Shown here: one piece after another, positions 17,851-26,670 of the stretch
How the letters are laid out: each line of letters starts with the position of its first letter
Position numbering within the stretch: the first letter of the stretch is position 1
Source of the DNA: Bacteroidota bacterium
GTDB taxonomy: Bacteria > Bacteroidota > Bacteroidia > Chitinophagales > Chitinophagaceae
Direction: 5' to 3'
DNA length: 35,741 nt
NCBI GenBank assembly: GCA_018267515.1
Contig: JAFDYJ010000058.1
Span: forward strand, 1 to 35,741
Program-made: the position numbers and the translations under genes
The notes under the pieces: model-generated
Told to the model about the DNA's origin: nothing
Database searches by the model: none
Seen by the model: the letters and a program-made list of their open reading frames with translations, nothing else

Positions 17851-19083
17851 TTATAATTTCATTTTTTTCCTGAGATTGACATCAATCACATCCAGGAATT
17901 CTTCAGTATATAAAAAATGCTCTCCGTGATTTACTTTATTTCCATGAATACATACGGCCAGGTCTTTGGTCATTTTACCGGATTCAACTGTTTCTACACA
18001 TACTGCTTCCAGTGCATGGCTGAAATCAATTAACGACTGATTGTTATCCAGCTTGCCACGGAAGGCCAATCCTCTTGTCCAGGCAAATATGGAAGCAATG
18101 GGATTTGTTGATGTGGGTCTTCCTTTTTGATGCTCCCGGAAATGACGGGTCACGGTTCCATGTGCTGCTTCAGCTTCCATCGTATGTCCATCCGGTGTCA
18201 CCAATGTTGATGTCATCAAACCTAATGAACCAAATCCTTGCGCCACGGTATCGCTTTGCACATCACCATCATAATTTTTACAGGCCCATACAAAATTGCC
18301 ATGCCATTTCAAAGCACTGGCCACCATGTCATCAATCAAACGATGCTCATAAGTAATGCCGGCTGCATCAAATTGTGATTTGAACTCGTTCTCATAAATC
18401 TCCTGGAAAATATCTTTGAAACGACCGTCATATTTTTTCAGGATTGTATTTTTTGTAGAAAGATATAAAGGCCAGTTCTTCAGCAACGCCTGGTTGAAGC
18501 AGGCATGTGCAAATCCCCTTATACTTTCTTCGGTATTGTACATAGCAAGGGCCACGCCATCTCCCTTAAAATTAAAAACTTCAAATTCCTGGATGCTGCC
18601 ATCCTCACCTTCAAATTTTATTGAAAGCTTACCTTTTCCTTTGGTAACAAAATCGGTAGCACGGTACTGATCGCCGAAAGCATGACGGCCTATGCATATA
18701 GGTGCTGTCCAGTTAGGAACCAGCCGGGGCACATTGTTGCAAACGATAGGCTCCCTGAAAACAGTTCCATCCAGTATGTTACGAATGGTGCCATTCGGGC
18801 TTTTCCACATATGTTTCAGGTTAAATTCTTTCACCCTCGCTTCATCCGGTGTGATGGTAGCGCATTTGATACCAACATGATATTTTTTTATTGCATTGGC
18901 AGCATCAATAGTGACCTGGTCATTAGTGGCATCCCTGTGTTCGATACCCAGGTCATAATACTCGATCGTAACATCAAGATAGGGCAGAATGAGTTTGTCC
19001 TTAATGAATTTCCAGATAACTCTTGTCATTTCATCACCATCCAGTTCTACCACCGGGTTGGCTACTTTAATTTTTTGGGGCAT
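17851..19083 (-). CDS. icd: NADP-dependent isocitrate dehydrogenase (eukaryotic-like type)
   Basis: Oxidatively decarboxylates isocitrate to 2-oxoglutarate in the TCA cycle and supplies NADPH. The 410-residue product has the length and pattern of the homodimeric eukaryotic-like NADP-IDH group rather than the E. coli Icd type: [17 protein letters not shown] at the start, [11 protein letters not shown], the isocitrate-binding [20 protein letters not shown], then [37 protein letters not shown], and [17 protein letters not shown]. It stands as a single unit with a -7 box (19112-19119) and a terminator. It is divergent from a Crp/Fnr-like regulator gene with a 159-bp spacer. Confidence 0.97.
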   Translation of the reverse strand: MPQKIKVANPVVELDGDEMTRVIWKFIKDKLILPYLDVTIEYYDLGIEHRDATNDQVTIDAANAIKKYHVGIKCATITPDEARVKEFNLKHMWKSPNGTIRNILDGTVFREPIVCNNVPRLVPNWTAPICIGRHAFGDQYRATDFVTKGKGKLSIKFEGEDGSIQEFEVFNFKGDGVALAMYNTEESIRGFAHACFNQALLKNWPLYLSTKNTILKKYDGRFKDIFQEIYENEFKSQFDAAGITYEHRLIDDMVASALKWHGNFVWACKNYDGDVQSDTVAQGFGSLGLMTSTLVTPDGHTMEAEAAHGTVTRHFREHQKGRPTSTNPIASIFAWTRGLAFRGKLDNNQSLIDFSHALEAVCVETVESGKMTKDLAVCIHGNKVNHGEHFLYTEEFLDVIDVNLRKKMKL

Positions 19084-19111
19084 AATAGTTTTTATTTAAA
19101 ATTCAGCGGGG

Positions 19112-19119
19112 CAAAACTA
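19112..19119 (-). promoter_or_regulatory. Bacteroidota -7 box TAGTTTTG upstream of icd
   Basis: Full TAnnTTTG match 29 nt before the icd ATG at 19083. The same octamer is used upstream of the YceI gene. No clear -33 TTTG. Confidence 0.45.
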
Positions 19120-19242
19120 AGGTTTTAAACACAAGTTCCATCTTATTGGAAACCCTGTATTTCAGATTTTTTTGAGAAAATTTTTTTTAAGTCATGGTTA
19201 AGTCACAAGCTTTTTTTGTAACTTTTGAAAGCGTTTAAGAAT

Positions 19243-19857
19243 ATGGAAACTACTCGACCCTTTTTTGACTACCTGAAGAAGTTTATTGATCTTTCGGAAA
19301 AGGAGTTCAATGATCTTCTGTTCCCGGTTATCAGGGTCAGGCAATTTGCTAAAAAGACTATAGTGACAGAAGCAGGTAAAGTGGAAAATTATTTCAATTT
19401 TATTTTAAAAGGATTAGCCCGGAAATATTATAAACGCTATAAGGGAAGCCCTGAAGAAATCAATACCCAGATCTCCATGGAAAACCATATAATTCTGAGC
19501 CAGGAATCTTTTCACAGCCGGCTACCATCCGAATATACAATTGAAACCATCGAACCAACCACATTTGCTTCGATTCAGTTTGATGACCTGGAGAAGCTTT
19601 ATTTACATTCTGCCAAAATGGAACACCTGGGACGATTAGTGATTACTTATACGATGGTTATTAAAGATCGCTGGCAGATGAACCATGTCCGAATGACAGC
19701 CCGGGAACGCTTTATTGATTTTGTAACGAAGAACCCCGTACTACTTCAACGGGTACCGCAAAAATACCTGGCTTCATTTCTCAATATCAAACCGGAAACC
19801 TTCAGCCGCTTTAAGCACATGGTGAAAAATCATTTAACCGGCACTTCTAAATTGTAG
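19243..19857 (+). CDS. Crp/Fnr-family transcriptional regulator
   Basis: A 204-residue regulator with an N-terminal cyclic-nucleotide-binding-like beta-roll (residues ~20-120: VIRVRQFAKKTIVTEAGKV, FNFILKGLARKYYK) and a C-terminal winged HTH (RERFIDFVTKNPVLLQRVP, YLASFLNIKPETFSRFKHM). It belongs to the Bacteroidota group that lacks the conserved cAMP-contact residues and FNR cysteines, so the signal is unknown. The start is taken as the ATG of METTRPFF; an in-frame TTG 18 bp upstream is less likely. Its ORF runs to within 15 bp of the convergent Nramp gene. Confidence 0.88.
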   Translation: METTRPFFDYLKKFIDLSEKEFNDLLFPVIRVRQFAKKTIVTEAGKVENYFNFILKGLARKYYKRYKGSPEEINTQISMENHIILSQESFHSRLPSEYTIETIEPTTFASIQFDDLEKLYLHSAKMEHLGRLVITYTMVIKDRWQMNHVRMTARERFIDFVTKNPVLLQRVPQKYLASFLNIKPETFSRFKHMVKNHLTGTSKL

Positions 19858-19872
19858 TAGGGAAATTTTATA

Positions 19873-21765
19873 TCAAACATTGACTACAAGAACAGGAATA
19901 GTTAAGTCATGGCGTACGGACTCAATGGTTTCACCATAGAACCAGTCTTTAAGCCCGGTATGCCGGTGCCCTCCGATGATAAGGAGTTCAGCTCCGGTTT
20001 CTTTTACGATTTTTACGATTTCTTTTGTCCGGTTGCCAAAACCCAGTTTTGCCTCAGCATGAAATCCTCTCTCCTTTAATTCCTGCGCATAAAAATCAAG
20101 ATGCTCTTTATCTTTCCGGGTTTCCATATCATCACTCTCTTTGTGATAAACTCTTGCCGGCACACTCTCAACAATATGAATCAAAATATATTTACAACCG
20201 GTGCTCCCCTGCCCGATAGCATGGGAAAGCAGTGTTTTATCTTTTTCGCTGAAGTCAAATGCGATGGCAATTTTATCATAAGCAGGAATGGTTAAAGATT
20301 GAAGGCTTGAGGCTTCCGGGTGTAAGCGGAGAGGTATGCTCCTTCTCATTCGTTTAAGCAGCGGATAAATAAATGCAATTAATAATAACACCACAAAGGC
20401 CAAACCGGATATAACAATAACAATTTTCCAAAACATATTTCCGGAGCTTTCAAAGTAATCAATTGCCTGGCCGGCGACCATCCTGATATTCAAATAGGCT
20501 AACACCAGCGCTATTGTCCATGATGCAATTTTTGTAAGTGGACCAATGGCAAAGCTACCCATGGTTTTTTTATCACTTACAAAATGAATCAGGGGGATGA
20601 TAGCAAAGCTTAACTGGAGACTTAAAATGACCTGGCTGAGTACCAGCAAATAATCAATTTCTTTTTCGCCTTTTATCAAAATAACAATTACTGCAGGAAT
20701 GATTGCAATCAGGCGGGTGAGCAGCCGGCGCATCCAGGGATTCATGCGCAACCGGAGATATCCCTCCATGACTACCTGCCCGGCAAGTGTTCCGGTGACA
20801 GTGGAGCTTTGACCTGCCGCAATCAATGCCACGGCAAAGAGGATGGGAGCCAGGCCGGTGCCAAGCAATTGATCCAGCAAATGATGCGCTTCCTTGATTT
20901 CTGCTACATCATGCCTTCCGGATGCATGAAAAACGGCAGCGGCTAATATCAGGATGGCGGCGTTGACCAGGAAAGCGAGATTTAATGCAATGGTGCTGTC
21001 CAGGATGTTGAATCGCAATGCTCTTTTGATACTGGCTTTATCTCTTTTTATCTTTCTTGTTTGCACCAGCGCTGAATGGAGATAAAGATTATGCGGCATC
21101 ACGGTGGCCCCGATAATCCCGATAGCAATATATAAGGCAGTATTATTGGGAATATTCGGAATAAAGCCGGAAGCGATCTGACCATAATTCAAATCATGCC
21201 GGGCAAAAACCAATTCTATAAAAAAGGAAAGGCCGATGATGAAAATTAACCCGATGATGAAAGCTTCCATTCTTCTCATTCCCAACCGCTGCAGAAACAA
21301 TAATAAAAAAGTATCGAGCACTGTGATGGCGACACCCCATACCAAAGGAATACCGGTCAGCAGTTGAAGCCCGATAGCCATTCCCAACACTTCTGCCAGA
21401 TCACAGGCGGCAATAGCCACTTCGGCTAAAACATAGAGAGCGTAATTAGCATAAGCAGGATAAGTTTCCCTGTTAGCTTGTGCCAGATCTCTTCCCCGTA
21501 CCACTCCTAACCGGGCCGATAAACTCTGAAGTAACAATGCCATCACATTACTCATCAGTAAAACCCAGATGAGTTTATACCCAAACTGGCTTCCTCCCTG
21601 CAGATCGGTTGCCCAGTTTCCGGGATCCATATATCCTACGCTGATCAGGTAGGCAGGTCCAAAAAATGATAATACCCTTTTCCATTTTGAAGGCTGTGGT
21701 TGCGTTGTGTCAACGCTTTCGTGAACATCACCTAATGATATATCGTGATGATGTTTAGGTTCCAT
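19873..21765 (-). CDS. Nramp-family Mn2+/Fe2+ transporter fused to a universal-stress domain
   Basis: A 630-residue inner-membrane transporter. Residues ~30-450 form the Nramp fold of about 11 helices. The metal-site motifs are intact: DPGN in GYMDPGNWATDLQGG (TM1) and MPH in ATVMPHNLYLHSALVQTR (TM6). From ~495 a cytosolic universal-stress-like domain follows (KIAIAFDFSEKDKTLL ... AELLIIGGHRHTGLKDWF), whose ATP loop is partly degenerate: the second Gly is Arg and the final GS is GE. MntH proteins are normally ~410-450 residues, so the tail is an added module that may tune transport. The ATG overlaps the regulator gene stop by 11 bp, so expression should follow the MntR-like operator. Mn2+ rather than Fe2+ is inferred from the regulator. 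Confidence 0.93.
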   Translation of the reverse strand: MEPKHHHDISLGDVHESVDTTQPQPSKWKRVLSFFGPAYLISVGYMDPGNWATDLQGGSQFGYKLIWVLLMSNVMALLLQSLSARLGVVRGRDLAQANRETYPAYANYALYVLAEVAIAACDLAEVLGMAIGLQLLTGIPLVWGVAITVLDTFLLLFLQRLGMRRMEAFIIGLIFIIGLSFFIELVFARHDLNYGQIASGFIPNIPNNTALYIAIGIIGATVMPHNLYLHSALVQTRKIKRDKASIKRALRFNILDSTIALNLAFLVNAAILILAAAVFHASGRHDVAEIKEAHHLLDQLLGTGLAPILFAVALIAAGQSSTVTGTLAGQVVMEGYLRLRMNPWMRRLLTRLIAIIPAVIVILIKGEKEIDYLLVLSQVILSLQLSFAIIPLIHFVSDKKTMGSFAIGPLTKIASWTIALVLAYLNIRMVAGQAIDYFESSGNMFWKIVIVISGLAFVVLLLIAFIYPLLKRMRRSIPLRLHPEASSLQSLTIPAYDKIAIAFDFSEKDKTLLSHAIGQGSTGCKYILIHIVESVPARVYHKESDDMETRKDKEHLDFYAQELKERGFHAEAKLGFGNRTKEIVKIVKETGAELLIIGGHRHTGLKDWFYGETIESVRHDLTIPVLVVNV

Positions 21766-22417
21766 ATTTTACTGAAATTTTTTTGGCAACCTGGTTGCTG
21801 ACAGTGAAAGGAGCCTGTTGACGGATTTTTATTTCAAGAGACTGATCGAATGAAAATTTCTTTTTTACTTCCAGCCGGGTGCCCATGTGAATATTATTGT
21901 GTTTCATTAATTCCAGCATCGGGGAAGATTGATCGCTGACATGACAGACGATTACAGTTTTATTCAGTGGCACTTCTGACAGTGCCAGCTGCCGGTTTTT
22001 TTCAATTTTACCCTGGTGATCCGGTATCGGGTCACCGTGAGGATCAAAACGGGGATAGCCTAAAAATGCATCTAATTTATCTATGAGCTTTTTACTGCTG
22101 ACATGTTCCAGGTCTTCTGCTATATCATGAACTTCATCCCAGGTAAACTTGAGTTTTTCTGAAAGAAAATATTCCCAGAGCCGGTGACGGCGAATAATTC
22201 CCAGGGCAATTTTATTTCCCTCGGTAGTCAGGCGAAAGCCGCGGTAGGGACGGTAGTGAACTATTTTTTTTGTTTTTAGCTTTTTCATCATGTCCGTTAT
22301 TGAGGCAGGACGGGCATTCAGCAGGGCCGCCAGCCGGTTGGTGGTAACAGTACTGTTTTCCTGCTGAAGATGAAAAATAGCTTTCATGTAATTCTCTTCA
22401 CTGGTAGAAAAGTTCAT
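21755..22417 (-). CDS. DtxR/MntR-family metal-dependent repressor
   Basis: A 220-residue metal-sensing repressor with the three expected parts: winged HTH (~1-65, LLNARPASITDMMKKLKTKK), dimerisation domain (~70-140, RRHRLWEYFLSEKLKFTWDEVHDIAEDLEHVSSKKLIDKLDAFLG is its recognisable core), and a C-terminal FeoA/SH3-like domain (~145-220). The metal ligands at the primary site read E101, E104 and H105, with Glu where DtxR has Cys102. This matches MntR and favours Mn2+; the usual first ligand position is N9. It heads an operon with the Nramp gene and has a palindromic operator over its own promoter, so autoregulation is likely. Confidence 0.92.
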   Translation of the reverse strand: MNFSTSEENYMKAIFHLQQENSTVTTNRLAALLNARPASITDMMKKLKTKKIVHYRPYRGFRLTTEGNKIALGIIRRHRLWEYFLSEKLKFTWDEVHDIAEDLEHVSSKKLIDKLDAFLGYPRFDPHGDPIPDHQGKIEKNRQLALSEVPLNKTVIVCHVSDQSSPMLELMKHNNIHMGTRLEVKKKFSFDQSLEIKIRQQAPFTVSNQVAKKISVKYGT

Positions 22418-22433
22418 CGCAACTAAAAATAAG

Positions 22434-22449
22434 TTTAGACAAACCTAAA
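22434..22449 (-). promoter_or_regulatory. Candidate DtxR/MntR operator overlapping the -7 box
   Basis: TTTAG-N6-CTAAA is an inverted repeat like the TTAGG-N5-CCTAA sites of DtxR-family repressors. It covers the -7 box TAGGTTTG (minus strand, 22440-22447), 17-32 bp before the regulator ATG at 22417. Bound protein would block transcription of the regulator and the overlapping Nramp gene. Confidence 0.6.
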
Positions 22450-22525
22450 TTAATTACAGGAAATTTCAAAATGGATAATTGACAGTCAGGCCGGAAACCC
22501 CTAATTTAGCCGCCGGATTCAGAAA

Positions 22526-23491
22526 ATGCAGTCCTTCCGGAAATATATAATAATGCTGCTGGCACTGGGTGTCTTATCAGGATGCAAGCAGAAAAAAAAG
22601 CCCTCTCTTTCGGGTGAAGAGCCGGTTGCCGTCAGCGACTTTATTGATTTCTTCAATGAGGTGACATTGCCTTTCCAGTTTACAGATGCTGACCTTGGGA
22701 AAAAAGATCCCGATTCGCTCCGGATCAGCTATAAAGTTTTTTCACAATTTGTACCGGATTCTTCCATCAGCCGGGTAATGGGGAAGGGGGTGAAGCCCCG
22801 TTTTTACCCGATGGGAAAAGTAACGGCTTCCAAAGAAGAGCTCTACCTGTTTGTAAAAGCGGTAAACGGGGAACGGAAGACAGGATTGTTGATTTGTTTT
22901 GATAAGGATAAAAAATTTATTGCCATGATGCTGGTATTGCATCCGGATGCAAATACAAATACGCAGCAGGTTTCGGGTATTGATAAAAATCTTTCAGTAT
23001 ATAAAATTATCAGGAGGAAGAATGCAGATGGCACTGCAAACGAAGGAAAAGATGTTTACATTCTTAATAATGCGGCCAAAAATTTTATGCTGATTCTTAC
23101 GGATCCGCTGGAAGAACACCTAACTGAATTGATAAATCCTATAGACACTTTGCCAAGAAAGAATAAACTTTCGGCAGATTATACCGCCGGTAAGATGAAC
23201 CTGGTTTCCATTCGTGACGGACGCAAGCCTAACCGGATTTTGTTTTTTATTCATTTTGAAAAAAATAATCGTCAATGTGTGGGTGAACTGAAAGGTGAAG
23301 CTCTTATGAAATCTCCAACTACAGCGGAGTATCGTTCCAATACCGGCCCCTGTGCAGTGGAACTGATTTTTACTGGCTCTACTGTTCGTATCCGGGAATT
23401 GGAAGGTTGTGGTTCTTACCGGGGTGTTCATTGTGTATTTGAAGGAACTTTTGTAAAACAGAAAGTTATAGTAAAGAAAAAGAAAGGATAG
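22526..23491 (+). CDS. Lipoprotein of unknown function
   Basis: A 321-residue protein with a lipobox (LGVLSGC, Cys20) after a hydrophobic N-terminus, so it should be a lipoprotein. The rest is soluble with a Lys-rich body and a C-terminal ~100-residue beta-rich half (GKMNLVSIRDGRKPNRILFFIHFEKNN ... CGSYRGVHCVFEGTFVKQK) with four cysteines. I recognise no family. It is divergent from the MntR-like gene with a 108-bp spacer, which contains the operator, and is followed by the phosphorylase homologue. Whether metal controls it too is open. Confidence 0.7.
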   Translation: MQSFRKYIIMLLALGVLSGCKQKKKPSLSGEEPVAVSDFIDFFNEVTLPFQFTDADLGKKDPDSLRISYKVFSQFVPDSSISRVMGKGVKPRFYPMGKVTASKEELYLFVKAVNGERKTGLLICFDKDKKFIAMMLVLHPDANTNTQQVSGIDKNLSVYKIIRRKNADGTANEGKDVYILNNAAKNFMLILTDPLEEHLTELINPIDTLPRKNKLSADYTAGKMNLVSIRDGRKPNRILFFIHFEKNNRQCVGELKGEALMKSPTTAEYRSNTGPCAVELIFTGSTVRIRELEGCGSYRGVHCVFEGTFVKQKVIVKKKKG

Positions 23492-23599
23492 GATTGTTCA
23501 TTTTTCCCCACTATGTGCATAAGCCCTTTTTATGAGTAATAGGAAATAATTATTGCCGATTAAATTTTATCTTGCACCCTTGTGTAAAAAGTACATGAC

Positions 23600-25255
23600 A
23601 TGAATTTTTCAAATTTTAGGATTCCGTACCCGGTGGATGAACGTTATACCCGGAAAGTTGCTTATTTCTCAATGGAATTTGCCATTCACCAGCCTTTAAA
23701 AATATACAGTGGCGGTTTGGGCTTTCTCTCAGGTTCTCATTTGCGCAGCGCTTACGAGTTAAAACAAAATCTCATCGGTATCGGCATACTGTGGAAGTAT
23801 GGATATTATGATCAGGCCCGCAACCAGGATCAGACATTGCAGGTAACCTGGATGGAAAAAAATTATTCTTTCCTGGAAGATACCGGTATCAAGTTTCAAA
23901 TTACAGTACATGAACACCCGGTTTGGGTGAAAGCCTATTATCTGAACCCGGAAACTTTTAAAACAGCGCCTTTATTTTTATTGAGTACAGATCTGCCGGA
24001 AAATGATTATGTATCACAAACGATTTGTCATCGTTTATACGATGCTAATGTGGCTACCAAAGTGGCGCAGTTTATGTTATTGGGAATTGGCGGCGCCAAA
24101 CTGGTAGATGAGCTGGGCTTTAATCCGGATCTCTATCATTTAAATGAAGCACACGGAATTTCTTCTGCATTTTATCTCTACAATAAATTTAATCATAAGG
24201 TGGATGAGGTAAGAAAGCGGTTAGTTTTTACCACGCATACGCCGGAAGAAGCAGGAAATGAAAAGCACGAAATTCATCTGTGCCATAAAATGAGTTATTT
24301 CTGCGGGTTGAGCATTGAAGAAGTGAAAGCACTTACGGGAAACCCGGAAGATCAGTTCAATCATTCATTAGCTGCATTACGAATAGCTAAGTTGGCAAAT
24401 GGCGTTTCACAATTACATGGAAAAGTTTCTAATGCAATGTGGAGCAAATATGAAAACATTTGCCCGATTGTTTCTATCACCAATGCTCAAAACTGGAAAT
24501 ACTGGTCGGATAAACAGTTGTATCGTTTTATGGAGGAGGGTAATGACTGGGCTTTTGATGACCGAAAAAAATACCTGAAGAAAAGAACGTTTGAAATTGT
24601 TGCTGATCAGACAGGTAAACTGTTTAGCCCGGATATTTTTACATTGGTGTGGGCTCGCCGGTTTGCAGGATATAAAAGAGCCGGCCTGATCACAAATAAT
24701 GATGAACGTTTTGAGAAGTTAGTTAGTGATGCAAAGTATCCTATTCAGATTATCTGGGCAGGGAAACCCTACCCGGTAGATCATCCGGCTATCAGTGAAT
24801 TTAATCAGTTGGTTTACCTGAGCAAGCGCTTTAAAAATGTAGCTGTGCTGATTGGATATGAATTGGCATTATCGAAACGATTGAAACAGGGATCTGATTG
24901 CTGGATGAATAATCCCCGTGTGCCCCGTGAAGCTTCGGGAACCAGCGGTATGACGGCTGCCATGAATGGTGCTGTGAATTTTTCAACTGATGATGGCTGG
25001 ATACCTGAATTTATTAATAACGGGCATAATGGTTTTGTTGTTCCCGATCCCGGTTATTCTCATATGAATGTTCAGGAACAGGATGACTATGACCTGAATA
25101 AAGTCCTGGAAATATTAACCAAAGAAATACTGCCATTGTACTATGATAATTATTATACATGGAGGCAGATTATGAAAAACGGAATGCGGGATGTTCGTTT
25201 CCAGTTTGACAGTAACCGGATGGCACATGAGTATTATGAAATGCTGTATAAATAA
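23600..25255 (+). CDS. Alpha-glucan phosphorylase homologue (GT35, short form) lacking the PLP lysine
   Basis: A 551-residue GT35/GT-B protein of the alpha-glucan-phosphorylase group, much shorter than E. coli GlgP (~800). It keeps the N-terminal ARNQ region, VAYFSMEFAIHQPL, HLNEAHGISSA, FTTHTPEEAGNEKHE, the RRFAGYKRAGLI segment and the GTSGM-NG loop. In phosphorylases that loop reads GT-x-x-M-K and the Lys carries pyridoxal phosphate; here it is M451-T452 (codon ACG at 24953-24955). A canonical PLP-dependent phosphorylase activity is therefore doubtful. A PLP-free glycosyltransferase or regulatory role in glycogen metabolism is possible. Neighbours do not include other glycogen genes. Confidence 0.88.
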   Translation: MNFSNFRIPYPVDERYTRKVAYFSMEFAIHQPLKIYSGGLGFLSGSHLRSAYELKQNLIGIGILWKYGYYDQARNQDQTLQVTWMEKNYSFLEDTGIKFQITVHEHPVWVKAYYLNPETFKTAPLFLLSTDLPENDYVSQTICHRLYDANVATKVAQFMLLGIGGAKLVDELGFNPDLYHLNEAHGISSAFYLYNKFNHKVDEVRKRLVFTTHTPEEAGNEKHEIHLCHKMSYFCGLSIEEVKALTGNPEDQFNHSLAALRIAKLANGVSQLHGKVSNAMWSKYENICPIVSITNAQNWKYWSDKQLYRFMEEGNDWAFDDRKKYLKKRTFEIVADQTGKLFSPDIFTLVWARRFAGYKRAGLITNNDERFEKLVSDAKYPIQIIWAGKPYPVDHPAISEFNQLVYLSKRFKNVAVLIGYELALSKRLKQGSDCWMNNPRVPREASGTSGMTAAMNGAVNFSTDDGWIPEFINNGHNGFVVPDPGYSHMNVQEQDDYDLNKVLEILTKEILPLYYDNYYTWRQIMKNGMRDVRFQFDSNRMAHEYYEMLYK

Positions 25256-25340
25256 TTTTGCCGGTAGAAATAATGAATTGTGTGTTAATACACGGAATTG
25301 AAGCTTGAAGAATAGAAACTATTGGGATCATCTTTCAAAT

Positions 25341-26573
25341 TTAGCTCTCTTCAAATTCTTTTATTAAATCTTCTATTTTTTTTCTTGCAGGGAAAAAGCC
25401 GACAATTTTTTCAATTACACCTTCCACCAAAGCATCCGGACAGGAAGCACCGCTGGTCATCAGGATTTTTACCGGATCCTTTGCCGGCAGGAAATTCTTT
25501 GTCAATGTTTCTTCTTTAGTGTGAAAGTTATAGTGCAATATCTCTGTTTCCGAATGTATCTTTTCTTCATCTTTAATAAAATAGGTAGGAAATCTTTCTT
25601 CGCATAGTTCTACGAGATGTGAAGTGTTGGAAGAATTGTATCCGCCAACTACAATGGCCAGGTCGGCAGGTGCCTGTAACATAGCTGTTACGGCTGTCTG
25701 GTTATCATTGGTAGCATAGCAAAGTGTGTCCCGGGTATCTGCAAAATGGTGGCTGACAGTATCGGCATTCAGATTATGTGTTTTAACCATCACCAGTTTC
25801 AGAAAATCGGCAATTGCCTGTGTATCGCTGGCAAGCATAGTTGTTTGATTCACCACGCCGATACGTAGCAGATCTTTGGTAACATCAAAATTTTTAGAAT
25901 ATTGTCCTTTGAATTCTTCATAAAACTGTTCCGGTTTTTTTTCACCACTGATGTATCTGGAAAGTTCAACGGCCTGTTGCATATCTTTCACTACTACGGA
26001 TGGAGCCTTTAAAGAAGCATGAGAAAAGGTTGCTCTTGTTTCTTCGTGTTGCGGCTTTCCATGTATGACGATGGTATAATTTTTCTTTGCAATCGCTTCA
26101 CTTCGGTTCCATACTTTTTCTACAAAAGGGCAGGTGGTGTCATATTTATCTGTCGGTATTCCGATCTGCCTTAGCTTTTTTTCAATCTCCAATGTCGTTC
26201 CAAAAGCCGGGATGAGTACAATATCATCTGCTTTCACTTCATCGAGAGGAATGAGGGGTCGGCCATAGTTGTCCTGCAAAAATTGTACGCCCTGTGCTTT
26301 CAGGTCTGCATTTACCTGGGGATTATGAATCATTTCACTAAGCAGGAAAATTCGTTTGTCTGGATTCTCCCTGATTGTTCGAAACGCAATTTCAATAGCA
26401 TTTTCCACCCCGTAACAAAATCCAAAATGCCGGGAGAGAAAAATCTGCAGTGGCCCGAAATCTAACAAAGTGGGACTGAAATCCTTTTTCAAACGGTCGT
26501 CTTCTTTTCGTTTCTTTTTAATAGCAGAAATCAGCGGGCTGCGGTATATAATAGGTACATCAAAACTTTTCAT
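25341..26573 (-). CDS. ispH: 4-hydroxy-3-methylbut-2-enyl diphosphate reductase (long form)
   Basis: IspH makes IPP and DMAPP in the last step of the MEP isoprenoid pathway, using a [4Fe-4S] cluster. The three cluster cysteines are present: C53 (HFGFCYGVENA), C148 (TTCPFVEKVW) and C285 (DTLCYATNDNQTAV). The product is 410 residues, longer than E. coli IspH (316), with an extra N-terminal segment and insertions like the plant/cyanobacterial form. The start is the ATG of MKSFDVPIIY at 26573. A longer frame reaches 26735, but it overlaps the antiporter stop and passes through the -7 box TAACTTTG at 26585-26592. Confidence 0.95.
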   Translation of the reverse strand: MKSFDVPIIYRSPLISAIKKKRKEDDRLKKDFSPTLLDFGPLQIFLSRHFGFCYGVENAIEIAFRTIRENPDKRIFLLSEMIHNPQVNADLKAQGVQFLQDNYGRPLIPLDEVKADDIVLIPAFGTTLEIEKKLRQIGIPTDKYDTTCPFVEKVWNRSEAIAKKNYTIVIHGKPQHEETRATFSHASLKAPSVVVKDMQQAVELSRYISGEKKPEQFYEEFKGQYSKNFDVTKDLLRIGVVNQTTMLASDTQAIADFLKLVMVKTHNLNADTVSHHFADTRDTLCYATNDNQTAVTAMLQAPADLAIVVGGYNSSNTSHLVELCEERFPTYFIKDEEKIHSETEILHYNFHTKEETLTKNFLPAKDPVKILMTSGASCPDALVEGVIEKIVGFFPARKKIEDLIKEFEES

Positions 26574-26584
26574 AATGAAGAATG

Positions 26585-26592
26585 CAAAGTTA
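26585..26592 (-). promoter_or_regulatory. Bacteroidota -7 box TAACTTTG directly upstream of ispH
   Basis: Full TAnnTTTG match ending only 11 nt before the ATG at 26573. Transcription would start a few bases from the start codon, so the ispH message could be nearly leaderless. It supports the short start. Confidence 0.5.
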
Positions 26593-26670
26593 CGAAGTTT
26601 GATTTTTAAAGGATACAATGAAAAGTAAATAGTAAAATAGATTTCAGGATGCCCGGGATCCGCAACAGTC

